DNA from: an uncultured Eubacteriales bacterium | Lineage (GTDB): Bacteria; Bacillota; Clostridia; Christensenellales; UBA1242 | DNA: 8,480 nucleotides | Reading direction: 5' to 3' | Assembly (NCBI GenBank): GCA_905203455.1 | Contig: CAJKVX010000041.1 | Location: forward strand, 1-8,480 | Shown: positions 1 through 6,703 of the stretch, piece after piece | Position numbering within the stretch: the first letter of the stretch is position 1 | Layout of the letters: each line of letters begins with the position of its first letter | Position numbers and translations under genes: made by a program | The notes under the pieces: generated by a model | The model's database searches: none | What the model was told of the DNA's origin: nothing | The model's input: the letters and a program-made list of their open reading frames with translations, nothing else

Positions 1-64
1 TAGGTTTATTTAATTAATTTGATTAAAATTCAATTTTTCAAATTACCAAAATTTAGGAGTGAAT

Positions 65-1069
65 ATGAATAAAAAATTAGGCGACCAAACCTTTGAACTT
101 GAAGACAAACCAGTTATAGTTGGAACGGCAACTTTTGTTGGCGAAAAAGAGGCGTATGGACCATTTGGTAAATATTTAAAAAACTTCACTGTTGATGACA
201 CCATGGGTGAAAAGAGTTTTGAAAAGGCAGAAAGAAAGTTTTTTGAAAAGGCTTTAAGTTTGTGTTTGGAGCATGCAAAAATGAAATCAACAGACATTGA
301 CTATTTAGTTGGTGGAGATATTTTAAACCAACTTGTAAGCATTAATTACACAGCAAGAACTTTTCAAATTCCTCTTGTTGGGGTGTATGGTGCTTGCTCG
401 ACAATGGCTGAAAGTTTTGCAGTTGCTTCGGCAATGATGAGTGGTGGAGTTGGAAAAACCGTTGTGTGTCTTACAGGCAGTCATTTTAGTGCTGCTGAAA
501 GACAATATAGAAACCCTCTTGAATATGGTAATCAAAGGCAAACATATTCACAGTGGACTGTAACGGGTGCAGGCTGTGCAATTTTAAGCACTCGTGGAAA
601 TGGCCCAAAAATTTCTAAAATAACCTTTGGCAAAGTTACTGATTATGGCGTTAAAGACATTGCAAACATGGGTGCAGCAATGGCCCCTGCGGCATATGAA
701 ACCTTGCTTTCATTTTTTAAAGACACAAATACAAAACCAGAAGATTATGACCTTATTGTAACAGGAGATTTAGGGAAATTAGGTTCAGACATTTTAAGAG
801 ATTTGCTTTCAAAAAGTGATATTAAATTAGGGGCTAACTACATGGATTGTGGGCATTGCATTTACAATGCAGAGCAAAAAACCTTTCAAGGTGGAAGCGG
901 TGCAGGGTGCTCTGCAACTGTTTTTAATTCATATATCTATGAAAAAATGAAACGAAAAGAGTTTAACAGGGTTTTGCTTGTTGCAACGGGTGCATTAATG
1001 AGCACAACAACTAATCAGCAAGGCGAAAGCATCCCAGGGATTGCTCACTTAGTTTTAATTGAAAATTAG
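65..1069 (+). CDS. spoVAD: Stage V sporulation protein AD (SpoVAD)
   Basis: SpoVAD is a thiolase-fold protein of the SpoVA complex. In Bacillus it binds dipicolinic acid (DPA) and helps move it into the forespore during sporulation and out during germination. I chose ATG 65 over the upstream GTG 59, because the ribosome site AGGAG (55-59) lies 5 bases before ATG 65 and overlaps GTG 59. The product is then 334 residues, the usual family length. Visible marks are the early GTATFVG segment, GACSTMAES around residues 109-117 with Cys111 at the place of the thiolase nucleophilic cysteine, the glycine/cysteine-rich stretch GGSGAGCSATV near 277-287, and the C-terminal GIAHLVLIEN. spoVAE follows after 11 bases, with its ribosome site overlapping this stop codon, so the two are co-transcribed. 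spoVAC normally lies directly upstream. The TAG at position 1 could be its stop, but too little is in view to say. Confidence 0.95.
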   Translation: MNKKLGDQTFELEDKPVIVGTATFVGEKEAYGPFGKYLKNFTVDDTMGEKSFEKAERKFFEKALSLCLEHAKMKSTDIDYLVGGDILNQLVSINYTARTFQIPLVGVYGACSTMAESFAVASAMMSGGVGKTVVCLTGSHFSAAERQYRNPLEYGNQRQTYSQWTVTGAGCAILSTRGNGPKISKITFGKVTDYGVKDIANMGAAMAPAAYETLLSFFKDTNTKPEDYDLIVTGDLGKLGSDILRDLLSKSDIKLGANYMDCGHCIYNAEQKTFQGGSGAGCSATVFNSYIYEKMKRKEFNRVLLVATGALMSTTTNQQGESIPGIAHLVLIEN

Positions 1070-1080
1070 GAGATTTTGAA

Positions 1081-1455
1081 ATGGCAGAAAGTTTACTTAT
1101 GTATTTAAAAGTTTTGTTAGTTGGTGGAGCAATTTGCATGATAGGTGAAATTATTATAATCACCACAAAAATAACTCCAGCAAGAATTTTGGTTTTGTTT
1201 TTGCTTATTGGTGCAATTTTAGGTGGTTTTGGAATTTACAACTATCTTGTTGAATGGGCTGGTGCAGGGGCAACCATTCCAATAACCGGGTTTGGAAATT
1301 CACTTGCAAAAGGTGCAATTAACGGAGCAAAAACCCAAGGTTTATTTGGTGCTCTTGCAGGAGGTTTAATGGCAACCAGTGCAGGAATTGCTGTTTCAAT
1401 TGGGCTTAGTTACCTTGTTGCCTTATGCACAAACAGTAAAACAAAGAAAAATTAA
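1081..1455 (+). CDS. spoVAE: Stage V sporulation protein AE (SpoVAEb type)
   Basis: This is a small integral membrane subunit of the spore DPA channel. It has 124 residues, close to the family norm. There are three to four hydrophobic segments: about 8-28 (VLLVGGAICMIGEIIIITTK region), 34-53 (ILVLFLLIGAILGGFGIYNY), and a glycine/alanine-rich C-terminal half at about 85-117. The central WAGAGATIPITGFGNSL (about 60-76) is the family's most recognisable segment. The tail TNSKTKKN is basic. AGGAG at 1068-1072 overlaps the spoVAD stop and lies 8 bases before the ATG, which indicates translational coupling. The order AD-AE with nothing after it matches the minimal spoVAC-AD-AEb operon of clostridia. 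Expression in the forespore late in sporulation is known for the family; the responsible promoter is outside the window. Confidence 0.93.
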   Translation: MAESLLMYLKVLLVGGAICMIGEIIIITTKITPARILVLFLLIGAILGGFGIYNYLVEWAGAGATIPITGFGNSLAKGAINGAKTQGLFGALAGGLMATSAGIAVSIGLSYLVALCTNSKTKKN

Positions 1456-1490
1456 ATTTGCAATTTAAAGTTAAAATTATGAAAAATGTC

Positions 1491-1530
1491 AATAAAAACG
1501 CAAATTCAAAACTATTTTTGCGTTTTTATT
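1491..1530 (+). terminator. Intrinsic terminator after spoVAE
   Basis: Bases 1491-1504 and 1517-1530 form a perfect 14-bp inverted repeat around a 12-base loop. The GC core is CGC/GCG, flanked by an A-tract on the 5' side and a T-tract on the 3' side. It begins 35 bases after the spoVAE stop. The T-tract is part of the stem and continues as TTTATT, so it can act as the release tract. The mirrored A- and T-tracts would also let it work from the opposite strand. The stem is long but AT-rich, so its strength is uncertain. Confidence 0.75.
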
Positions 1531-1586
1531 TTTATTGCTCTGTTTTATTTCAACATTATTTAAAAGAATGTTTAGAGGGATATAAC

Positions 1587-1616
1587 ATGAATTTTTCAGT
1601 TAAATTTATAATATAA
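1587..1616 (+). CDS. Possible 9-codon upstream ORF before yunB
   Basis: ATG 1587 is preceded by a good ribosome site, AGAGGGA (1574-1580), with a spacing of 6 bases. It opens a reading frame of only nine codons (MNFSVKFII) that ends in TAA at 1614-1616. It lies in the same frame as the yunB-like gene, whose GTG start is 6 bases after this stop. The yunB-like gene has no Shine-Dalgarno of its own, so ribosomes terminating here could re-initiate at GTG 1623. It could also be chance, or a longer yunB start broken by a mutation. Only its position and ribosome site support it. Confidence 0.35.
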   Translation: MNFSVKFII

Positions 1617-1617
1617 T
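1607..1617 (+). promoter_or_regulatory. Overlapping TATAAT boxes just before yunB
   Basis: Two overlapping exact TATAAT hexamers occur at 1607-1612 and 1612-1617. A transcript starting 6-8 bases downstream would begin at or next to GTG 1623 and be essentially leaderless. No convincing TTGACA-like box lies about 17 bases upstream. The family is under the mother-cell factor sigma-E in Bacillus, and I see no clean sigma-E -10 element (CATACA-like) here. In such AT-rich DNA the match may be coincidental. Confidence 0.25.
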
Positions 1618-1622
1618 TTAAT

Positions 1623-2300
1623 GTGAAAAGCAAAGCAAAAATTAAATGCATTAACCTTGCAGGGCGAAGAAAACTTGCTAAAGTTTTAGCAATATTTTTT
1701 GTTTGTTTTTTATTTATTTTTTGTTATATGAAATTTTTGGTAACTCCACTTCTTCTAAACACAAGTAAATCTCAAGTAACAGTTTATGCAAATTCTGCAA
1801 TGAATGCTGCCATTACTGAAGCAATGAACCAAAACATAACTTATGACGATTTGATTCACATTGTGACTGACAGCACTGGAAAAATAAGCATGATTCAAGC
1901 AAACTCAATTCAAATTAACTCGTTAAGTAAACTTATTGGAAGGGTTACAATGCGAACTCTTAATGAACTGGTAAAAAGCCCAATCACCATTTCTCTTGGT
2001 GCATTTACGGGTATTCCAATTTTTTCTGGTCTTGGCCCCAAAATTCCCATCAACATTTATCCGTATGGAGATATTGGTTGTGTGTTTGAAAGCAGATTTG
2101 TTAGTGCGGGAATTAACCAAACTCAGCACAAAATTTATTTAAATGTGTCTTGCATTATTAATGTTATTTTGCCGTTTAATCATTTAAAAGTTAATACTTC
2201 AAGCGAAGTTTTGATTTGTGAAAGCGTTATTATTGGTGAAATTCCTGATACATATTTAAAATCTAACACTCTTAATGAAATGTTAAATCTTGTTCCGTAA
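1623..2300 (+). CDS. yunB: Sporulation protein YunB family
   Basis: The product has 225 residues and resembles the YunB family, sporulation proteins of unknown biochemical role conserved in endospore formers. A basic N-terminus (MKSKAKIKC...GRRKLAK) leads into one membrane segment at about 20-42, followed by an extracytoplasmic domain, consistent with a type II anchor. Family-like stretches are the Asp/Gly turn TDSTGKISMIQANS (82-95), the glycine-rich SLGAFTGIPIFSGLGPKIPI (124-143), and YPYGDIGCVFESRFVSAGINQT (146-167). The C-terminal part includes VIIGEIPDTYL (202-212). I keep GTG 1623 because the membrane helix begins soon after and no later Met precedes it. There is no Shine-Dalgarno upstream of this GTG, which is unusual; see the upstream ORF at 1587. 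It stands alone between a terminator and a promoter. Confidence 0.82.
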   Translation: MKSKAKIKCINLAGRRKLAKVLAIFFVCFLFIFCYMKFLVTPLLLNTSKSQVTVYANSAMNAAITEAMNQNITYDDLIHIVTDSTGKISMIQANSIQINSLSKLIGRVTMRTLNELVKSPITISLGAFTGIPIFSGLGPKIPINIYPYGDIGCVFESRFVSAGINQTQHKIYLNVSCIINVILPFNHLKVNTSSEVLICESVIIGEIPDTYLKSNTLNEMLNLVP

Positions 2301-2307
2301 TTTACTC

Positions 2308-2337
2308 TTGCCAAAGTTAATTGTTGTGTGGTAAAAT
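2308..2337 (+). promoter_or_regulatory. Sigma-A-type promoter for the cysteine desulfurase-thiI operon
   Basis: TTGCCA (2308-2313) and TAAAAT (2332-2337) are separated by 18 bases. A TG one base before the -10 box (2329-2330) makes it an extended -10 element. The predicted start near 2344 would place the ribosome site AGAGGT (2343-2348) at the very 5' end of the mRNA, giving a leader of about 10 bases. The location, in the short gap after yunB and before the pair of sulfur genes, is sensible. The short leader is the main reason for doubt. Confidence 0.45.
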
Positions 2338-2353
2338 GCACAAGAGGTAAGTT

Positions 2354-3475
2354 ATGATTAATTTAGATAATGCAAGCACAACAAAGCCTTTTTATGAGGT
2401 TATAAATGCCATTTCAGATGCTCTTAATAATGACTATTTAAACATGAGTGCAAAATATGCTCAGGCAAAAATGGTTGAAAAGAAAGTTGGCGTTATAAGA
2501 GAAAACATTTTAAAGGTTTTAAATGCAAAAGGCAATATTGTGTTCACGCCAAGCGCAACTGCTGCTAATAACCTGGTTTTTAATTCAATTAACCCCAAAA
2601 CAAAGCAAACAATATTGGTTGGGGCAGGTGAACACTCTTCTGTTTATGAATGTGCTAAAAATTTGCAGAACTTGGGCGTTTGTGTTAAGTTTATTCCTCT
2701 TTGTGCAACGGGTGAAGTTGATTTTAATAAGTTTAAAAATTTAATGACACAAGATGTGAAATTTGTTTCTGTTTTGCATGTTAGCAATGAAACAGGAGCA
2801 ATTAATAACATTAAAGAAATTGCCTCTTTTGCAAAAAAAGTTAACCCAAGTTGCCTTATTCATTGTGATGGTGTGCAGGCGTTTGGGAAAATTAGGGTTG
2901 ATTTGACTGACCTTAATGTTGATTTTTATACAATCTCTGCTCATAAAATTTGCGGGCCAAAAGGCATTGGGGCACTTTATGCAAAAAACACAAAAACCTT
3001 GAAACCTTTAATTTTAGGTGGTGGGCAAGAGTTTGACTTAATTTCAGGAACCGAAAACTTTGCCTATATTTCGGGGTTTTACACAGCAATTGTTTTAAAA
3101 CTTAAAACTCTTGAAAGTGATTACACAAAAGTTTTAAAAGATAAAAATTCACTTATTAGCGAGTTGAAGGCAAACGGCATTGATTTTGAAATAAATGGAA
3201 GTTTAAATAATTCAAGCCCTTACATTTTAAATCTTTCTTTTGAGGGTGTAAGGGGTGAAGTTCTGTTGCACGCACTGGCACAAAAAGATATTTTGGTTGC
3301 AACGGGCTCTGCTTGCTCTTCACATAAGCGTGGAAACAGAGTACTTGAAAACATGGGAAAAAGCAAAACTCAAGTTGATTCATCAATAAGGTTTTCGTTT
3401 TCGCCATATGAAAAATATGATTTTCGCTTTATAGCAAAAACCATTAAAGAAGTTATTGATGAAATTAAAGCATAA
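2354..3475 (+). CDS. Cysteine desulfurase (NifS/IscS family, ThiI partner)
   Basis: This pyridoxal-phosphate enzyme removes sulfur from cysteine as an enzyme-bound persulfide. It has 373 residues, with AGAGGT (2343-2348) 5 bases before the ATG. Fold-type I marks are LDNASTT (4-10), SATAANN (67-73), GEHSS (92-96), HVSNETGAI (142-150), HCDGVQAFGK (170-179; Asp172 and Gln175 contact the cofactor) and SAHKICGPKGIG (195-206; Lys198 forms the Schiff base). GSACSS (318-323) carries the catalytic Cys321, and RFSFSPY (346-352) closes the active site. The segment GGGQEFDLISGTEN (223-236) lacks the arginines common at this place in IscS (GGG-x-E-R...R-S-G-T). thiI follows after 22 bases. In B. subtilis the desulfurase beside thiI is NifZ, which feeds ThiI, so this is probably the dedicated sulfur donor for tRNA thiolation. 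A NifZ name rests on context only. Confidence 0.92.
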   Translation: MINLDNASTTKPFYEVINAISDALNNDYLNMSAKYAQAKMVEKKVGVIRENILKVLNAKGNIVFTPSATAANNLVFNSINPKTKQTILVGAGEHSSVYECAKNLQNLGVCVKFIPLCATGEVDFNKFKNLMTQDVKFVSVLHVSNETGAINNIKEIASFAKKVNPSCLIHCDGVQAFGKIRVDLTDLNVDFYTISAHKICGPKGIGALYAKNTKTLKPLILGGGQEFDLISGTENFAYISGFYTAIVLKLKTLESDYTKVLKDKNSLISELKANGIDFEINGSLNNSSPYILNLSFEGVRGEVLLHALAQKDILVATGSACSSHKRGNRVLENMGKSKTQVDSSIRFSFSPYEKYDFRFIAKTIKEVIDEIKA

Positions 3476-3497
3476 CAAATGTAAAAAGGAAAAGAAA

Positions 3498-4655
3498 ATG
3501 AATAACATAATTTTAATAAGATACGCAGAAATTCACCTTAAAGGTAAAAACAGGGGTTTTTTTGAAAAACTTCTGTCAGACAATATTAAACATACAGTTT
3601 GCCAGTTTAACGCACAACTAAACCATATTTCTGGAAGATATGTTTTAAGAGGCTATGACCCAAAAGATGAGCAAAGCATTTTATCTTTGCTGCAATGTGT
3701 TTCGGGAATATTTTCATTTTCGCCAGCAATTGAAATAAACTCAAATTATGAAAACATTGAAAGCATTGTTAAAGGTTTTTCAAAAGATTTAGACGGCACT
3801 TTTAAAATTGAAACAAACAGGGCAGACAAAACCTTCTGTATGACTTCAATGGAGGTCTCAAGAAAACTTGGGGCTGAATGTTTAAAAACTAATAAAAACC
3901 TTAGTGTTGATGTTATAAACCCGCAACATAAAATTTATGTTGATATCAGGGAAAACGGCTTTACCTATGTTTACAACAAAGTAATCTATGGCATGGGTGG
4001 AATGCCAGTTGGCTCATCAGGTAAGGGGCTTTTATTGCTTTCAGGTGGAATTGACAGCCCTGTTGCAGGTTATTTAATGGCAAAAAGAGGAGTTAAAGTT
4101 TACGCATTACATTTTCACAGTTTTCCTTACACAAGCCCACAGGCAAAAGAAAAGGTTTTAACTCTTGCCAAGCAAATTTCAAAGTATACAGGTCAAATTG
4201 AGGTAAGCATTGTTTCGGTTACTGAGATTCAACAGGCAATTCACAAACATTGCAAACAGAATTACATGATAACTCTTTTAAGAAGGTTTATGTTCAAAAT
4301 TGCTGAAATTATTGCCAAGCAAAAAGGGCTTGACATGCTTATAACTGGTGAAAGTTTGGGACAGGTTGCAAGTCAAACCATTGAAAGTATAACTGCTGTT
4401 GAAAGTGTTTTGAAAGACATTGTGGTTATGCGCCCGCTAATTGCTTTTGATAAAAATGAGACAATTGCACTTGCAAATAAAATTAACACGTTTGAAACAT
4501 CAATTGAGCCGTATGAAGATTGTTGCACAGTATTTTTGCCACCAAACCCAATTATAAAACCAAAACTAAACAATGTGGTTTATGAAGAGAGCAAACTTGA
4601 CTGTGAAAAGTTAATTGAAAATGCACTTAAAACCTTAGAAACAATAGTGATTTAA
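3498..4655 (+). CDS. thiI: tRNA 4-thiouridine synthase ThiI (without rhodanese domain)
   Basis: ThiI adenylates U8 of tRNA and replaces the oxygen with sulfur, giving 4-thiouridine; in many bacteria it also supplies sulfur for the thiamine thiazole. I chose ATG 3498, which follows AAGGA (3486-3490) by 7 bases; an earlier start would run into the desulfurase gene. The product has 385 residues. An N-terminal ferredoxin-like segment opens with ILIRYAEIHLKGKNRG (5-20), and a THUMP domain spans about 60-165. The PP-loop ATPase carries SGGIDSP (182-188), which binds ATP, then TGESLGQVASQT (283-294). IEPYEDCCTVF (336-346) holds a Cys pair at 342-343, near the position of E. coli Cys344. There is no C-terminal rhodanese domain, so sulfur should come directly from the neighbouring desulfurase, as in the short Bacillus-type ThiI. 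The stop codon overlaps that of the convergent PBP gene. Confidence 0.95.
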   Translation: MNNIILIRYAEIHLKGKNRGFFEKLLSDNIKHTVCQFNAQLNHISGRYVLRGYDPKDEQSILSLLQCVSGIFSFSPAIEINSNYENIESIVKGFSKDLDGTFKIETNRADKTFCMTSMEVSRKLGAECLKTNKNLSVDVINPQHKIYVDIRENGFTYVYNKVIYGMGGMPVGSSGKGLLLLSGGIDSPVAGYLMAKRGVKVYALHFHSFPYTSPQAKEKVLTLAKQISKYTGQIEVSIVSVTEIQQAIHKHCKQNYMITLLRRFMFKIAEIIAKQKGLDMLITGESLGQVASQTIESITAVESVLKDIVVMRPLIAFDKNETIALANKINTFETSIEPYEDCCTVFLPPNPIIKPKLNNVVYEESKLDCEKLIENALKTLETIVI

Positions 4656-6460
4656 CTGTTTTTATAAAAAATTTTCATTTCATTTGAAGTGTCTTCATCT
4701 TCATCTAACACAGCCTTTAACTTATAGGTGTAAACATTATTCTCTTTTACCTGGCTGTCTTTAAATTCAATTGCATCACCAGTGCCTGTAAAGTTTGAAA
4801 GGTTTACAAACCCGCCACCATTATCTCTTAGCAGGGTATAGGTTGCATTCTTTTGAGAATTGAATTTAATAAGCGGAAATTCATTATCAAACATATAAAC
4901 AGAAATTTCAGGTGTTTTCAGGCTTTCTCTTGAACTTGTTTTTGGAAGGTTGGCCACATCAAAATATTCAGTTTTGCGGAATCTCTCTTCAAGATTATTA
5001 CCTGCAAGTTCAACAATGTTGTTTTGGTATGAAATTAAGTCAATATCTTTTGAAACAACGCTTGAAGGTTGCCTGAAATTCTCTGGCTTTGATGAATTAT
5101 AAAGGTAAGAAATAATGCCTTTGTTAAAAAAGGTTGGGTAAGTTGAGCCATTAACACTTGAAGGCATACTTTTTACGCTTTCGTTAGTGTTTATGTGGGT
5201 TACCATTGTGTGGCGAGAGGTGTATGAAACACTCCAAGCGTCAGTGTTGTCTGTTGAGTTCACCTTTCCAACAGTGCCTGTTTTTGAGGCTATTTCAAAA
5301 TTGAAATCTGAAAGCCTGCTTGCCGTTCCGTGTTTGGTTGTGTCAATCAGCATGTCTGTAATTAGGTATGCTGTTGAATCTTTCATTACTTGTGTAGTCT
5401 GTTTGTTGTGAGAATAAATGGTTTCGCCATTTCCGTTTTCAATTCTTGAAACAAATTTTGCTGGGCTGTATATGCCGTTTTGTGCAAATGTCATGTAGGC
5501 ATTTGCAAGTTTTGTTATGTTTGTTCCTTTTGAAAAACCGCCAAGGGCAATAGCAAAGTTTTTATCTGTGCTTTCAAACTCTATGCCAAGTTTTTTTGCA
5601 AAGTTGATTGATTTTTCAATTCCTGTGTAACTAAGAACTTTAACTGCTGGAATGTTTAATGAATTTTGTAAGGCAGTTCTTGCAGAAACATATCCATGGT
5701 AAGTTTTGCCAGCATTTTGTGGACTGTAACCATTAATGTTAATTGGCTCATCAAGAATTTTTGTTGCAGGGGAAATAACTCCGTATTCAATTGCTGGGGC
5801 ATAAACCAAAAGCGGTTTAATTGCTGAGCCCGGTTGGCTGTAAATTGTGTTAGGGTTTTGCCTTCCGTTTGTTGCAAAGGCAACAATTCCTCCTGTTTTG
5901 TTGTCTATCACAATTGAAGAAAGGGTTGGGGTTTTTCCATCAGTTTGTGGGGTGTAACTTTTTGAAGCAATTTGTTCTTTAATTTTGTTTTGCAAACTGT
6001 CATCAAGGTAGGTATAAATTTTTAAGTTCATGTTTATTAAATTATTTTCACTTACCCCTAAAATGTCACACACTTCTTCAATTACTGCTTGACCGTAACA
6101 ATTTGTTGTTGTTCCTTCGTAAATTTTTATGCCACTGTTAACATTTGCGTCATATTCGTCTTGTGAAATTTTGCCATCTTCTAACATATTTTTTAGCACT
6201 AAATTTTTTCTTTCAATGGCTTTATCATAATTAGTTATTGGGTTATATACCGATGGGGCATTAATTATTGCAACAAGCAAGGCGCTTTCGTTTAAAGTTA
6301 GCATGCTTGCGTGTTTGTTGAAATAAAACTGTGACGCATCTTCAATGCCATAACAACCATTTCCAAAGTAAATGGTGTTTAAATACATTTCAAGAATTTT
6401 TAATTCTAATTCCGAACAGTCAGATTTAATTTCTTCTAGAGAAAAGTTAGTTTTATCCAT
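4652..6460 (-). CDS. Class A penicillin-binding protein, N-terminally truncated
   Basis: This is the C-terminal part of a bifunctional peptidoglycan glycosyltransferase/transpeptidase. Recognisable homology starts at residue 22: ILEMYLNTIYFGNGCYGIEDAS (22-43) is the late GT51 motif, and ALLVAIINAPSVYNP (60-74) ends that domain. The transpeptidase domain has S-x-x-K in PGSAIKP (Ser212, Lys215), S-x-N in NSLN (Ser267, Asn269) and KTG in SKTGT (393-395), so it looks catalytically complete. A beta-rich, fibronectin-III-like tail covers about 515-602. The membrane anchor and the front of GT51, including the catalytic Glu of the EDxxFxxHxG motif, are missing. Roughly 150-200 residues are absent. 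ATG 6460 has no ribosome site, and the first ~20 codons do not resemble a PBP. I think they belong to the foreign sequence, joined near 6395-6405. There is no terminator beyond the stop; it overlaps thiI by 4 bases. Confidence 0.9.
   Translation of the reverse strand: MDKTNFSLEEIKSDCSELELKILEMYLNTIYFGNGCYGIEDASQFYFNKHASMLTLNESALLVAIINAPSVYNPITNYDKAIERKNLVLKNMLEDGKISQDEYDANVNSGIKIYEGTTTNCYGQAVIEEVCDILGVSENNLINMNLKIYTYLDDSLQNKIKEQIASKSYTPQTDGKTPTLSSIVIDNKTGGIVAFATNGRQNPNTIYSQPGSAIKPLLVYAPAIEYGVISPATKILDEPININGYSPQNAGKTYHGYVSARTALQNSLNIPAVKVLSYTGIEKSINFAKKLGIEFESTDKNFAIALGGFSKGTNITKLANAYMTFAQNGIYSPAKFVSRIENGNGETIYSHNKQTTQVMKDSTAYLITDMLIDTTKHGTASRLSDFNFEIASKTGTVGKVNSTDNTDAWSVSYTSRHTMVTHINTNESVKSMPSSVNGSTYPTFFNKGIISYLYNSSKPENFRQPSSVVSKDIDLISYQNNIVELAGNNLEERFRKTEYFDVANLPKTSSRESLKTPEISVYMFDNEFPLIKFNSQKNATYTLLRDNGGGFVNLSNFTGTGDAIEFKDSQVKENNVYTYKLKAVLDEDEDTSNEMKIFYKNS
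6395..6405. other. Probable junction between bacterial and phage-like sequence
   Basis: Left of here (read on the - strand) the protein follows the conserved PBP core ILEMYLN without a gap. Right of here nothing matches the front of a PBP, and the DNA instead continues into a group I intron and a phage-type polymerase gene. Both genes are cut at the same place in opposite senses. No direct repeat, tRNA, integrase or insertion-sequence end is visible, which speaks for a contig-level join rather than site-specific integration. The exact base cannot be fixed because the local sequence is A/T-rich. Confidence 0.65.
6398..6460 (-). CDS. Possible 5' end of an intron-encoded protein, fused in frame to the PBP
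   Basis: From ATG 6460, about 21 codons (starting MDKTNFSLEEIKSDCSEL) precede the first PBP-like residue. They lie just downstream of the P3'' strand of the intron core, which is the P8 position where the SPO1 intron carries its homing endonuclease gene. The peptide is too short to assign and shows no HNH or GIY-YIG motif. No Shine-Dalgarno precedes the ATG, only AT-rich sequence. The in-frame fusion to the PBP is best read as accidental. It could instead be non-coding intron sequence. Confidence 0.3.
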
Positions 6461-6505
6461 ATATTTATATATTTTAATTTATACTAATATAAGGATGATA
6501 GATCG

Positions 6506-6522
6506 AGGAACAAAATGTTCCT
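6506..6522 (-). repeat. Small perfect hairpin downstream of the intron core
   Basis: AGGAACA (6522-6516) and TGTTCCT (6512-6506) pair perfectly around a TTT loop. The hairpin lies 25 bases after P3'', in the region where P8 and its extensions belong, so it is probably a peripheral stem of the intron. On neither strand is it followed by a T-run, so it is not an intrinsic terminator. Confidence 0.45.
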
Positions 6523-6703
6523 GTTCAAAATTTTACACATAACAGATATTGTGCGCTCGTGGGCATCTCTTTTGAATTTGCCTAGTCTCTGAACTTTTAC
6601 TAACATTACTATTAGTACTTAGCTGCTGATTACCATACAATTAGTCTCACGACTTGTGTTCTAGGCTTTCAGCAATTCACACAATTTTCCACAATAGTTC
6701 ACA

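Noticed and set aside
1535..1563. TTGCTC ... ATTTAA as a sigma-A promoter for yunB
   Set aside because: Both boxes match the consensus poorly, and the family is usually under a sporulation sigma factor.
4659..4676. TTTTTATAAAAA palindrome as a terminator between thiI and the PBP gene
   Set aside because: The stem is purely A/T and lies inside the PBP coding end; it is not distinguishable from background in this AT-rich DNA.
5187..5411. + strand open frames inside the PBP gene, and similar frames at 43-297, 323-541, 1923-2129, 2523-2744, 2741-2944, 3156-3407, 4373-4573, 5656-5886 and 7191-7403
   Set aside because: Each lies within a well-supported gene in another frame, has no ribosome site or domain, and has shadow-like composition.
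6483..6490. TTAGTAT on the - strand as the missing P7 3' strand (S element) of the intron
   Set aside because: It gives only four pairs (UAGU) with the R element and lacks the UAGUC expected opposite GACUA; the surroundings do not match the S consensus.
6506..6522. AGGAACA/TGTTCCT hairpin as a transcription terminator
   Set aside because: No T-run follows on either strand, and it lies where an intron peripheral stem is expected.
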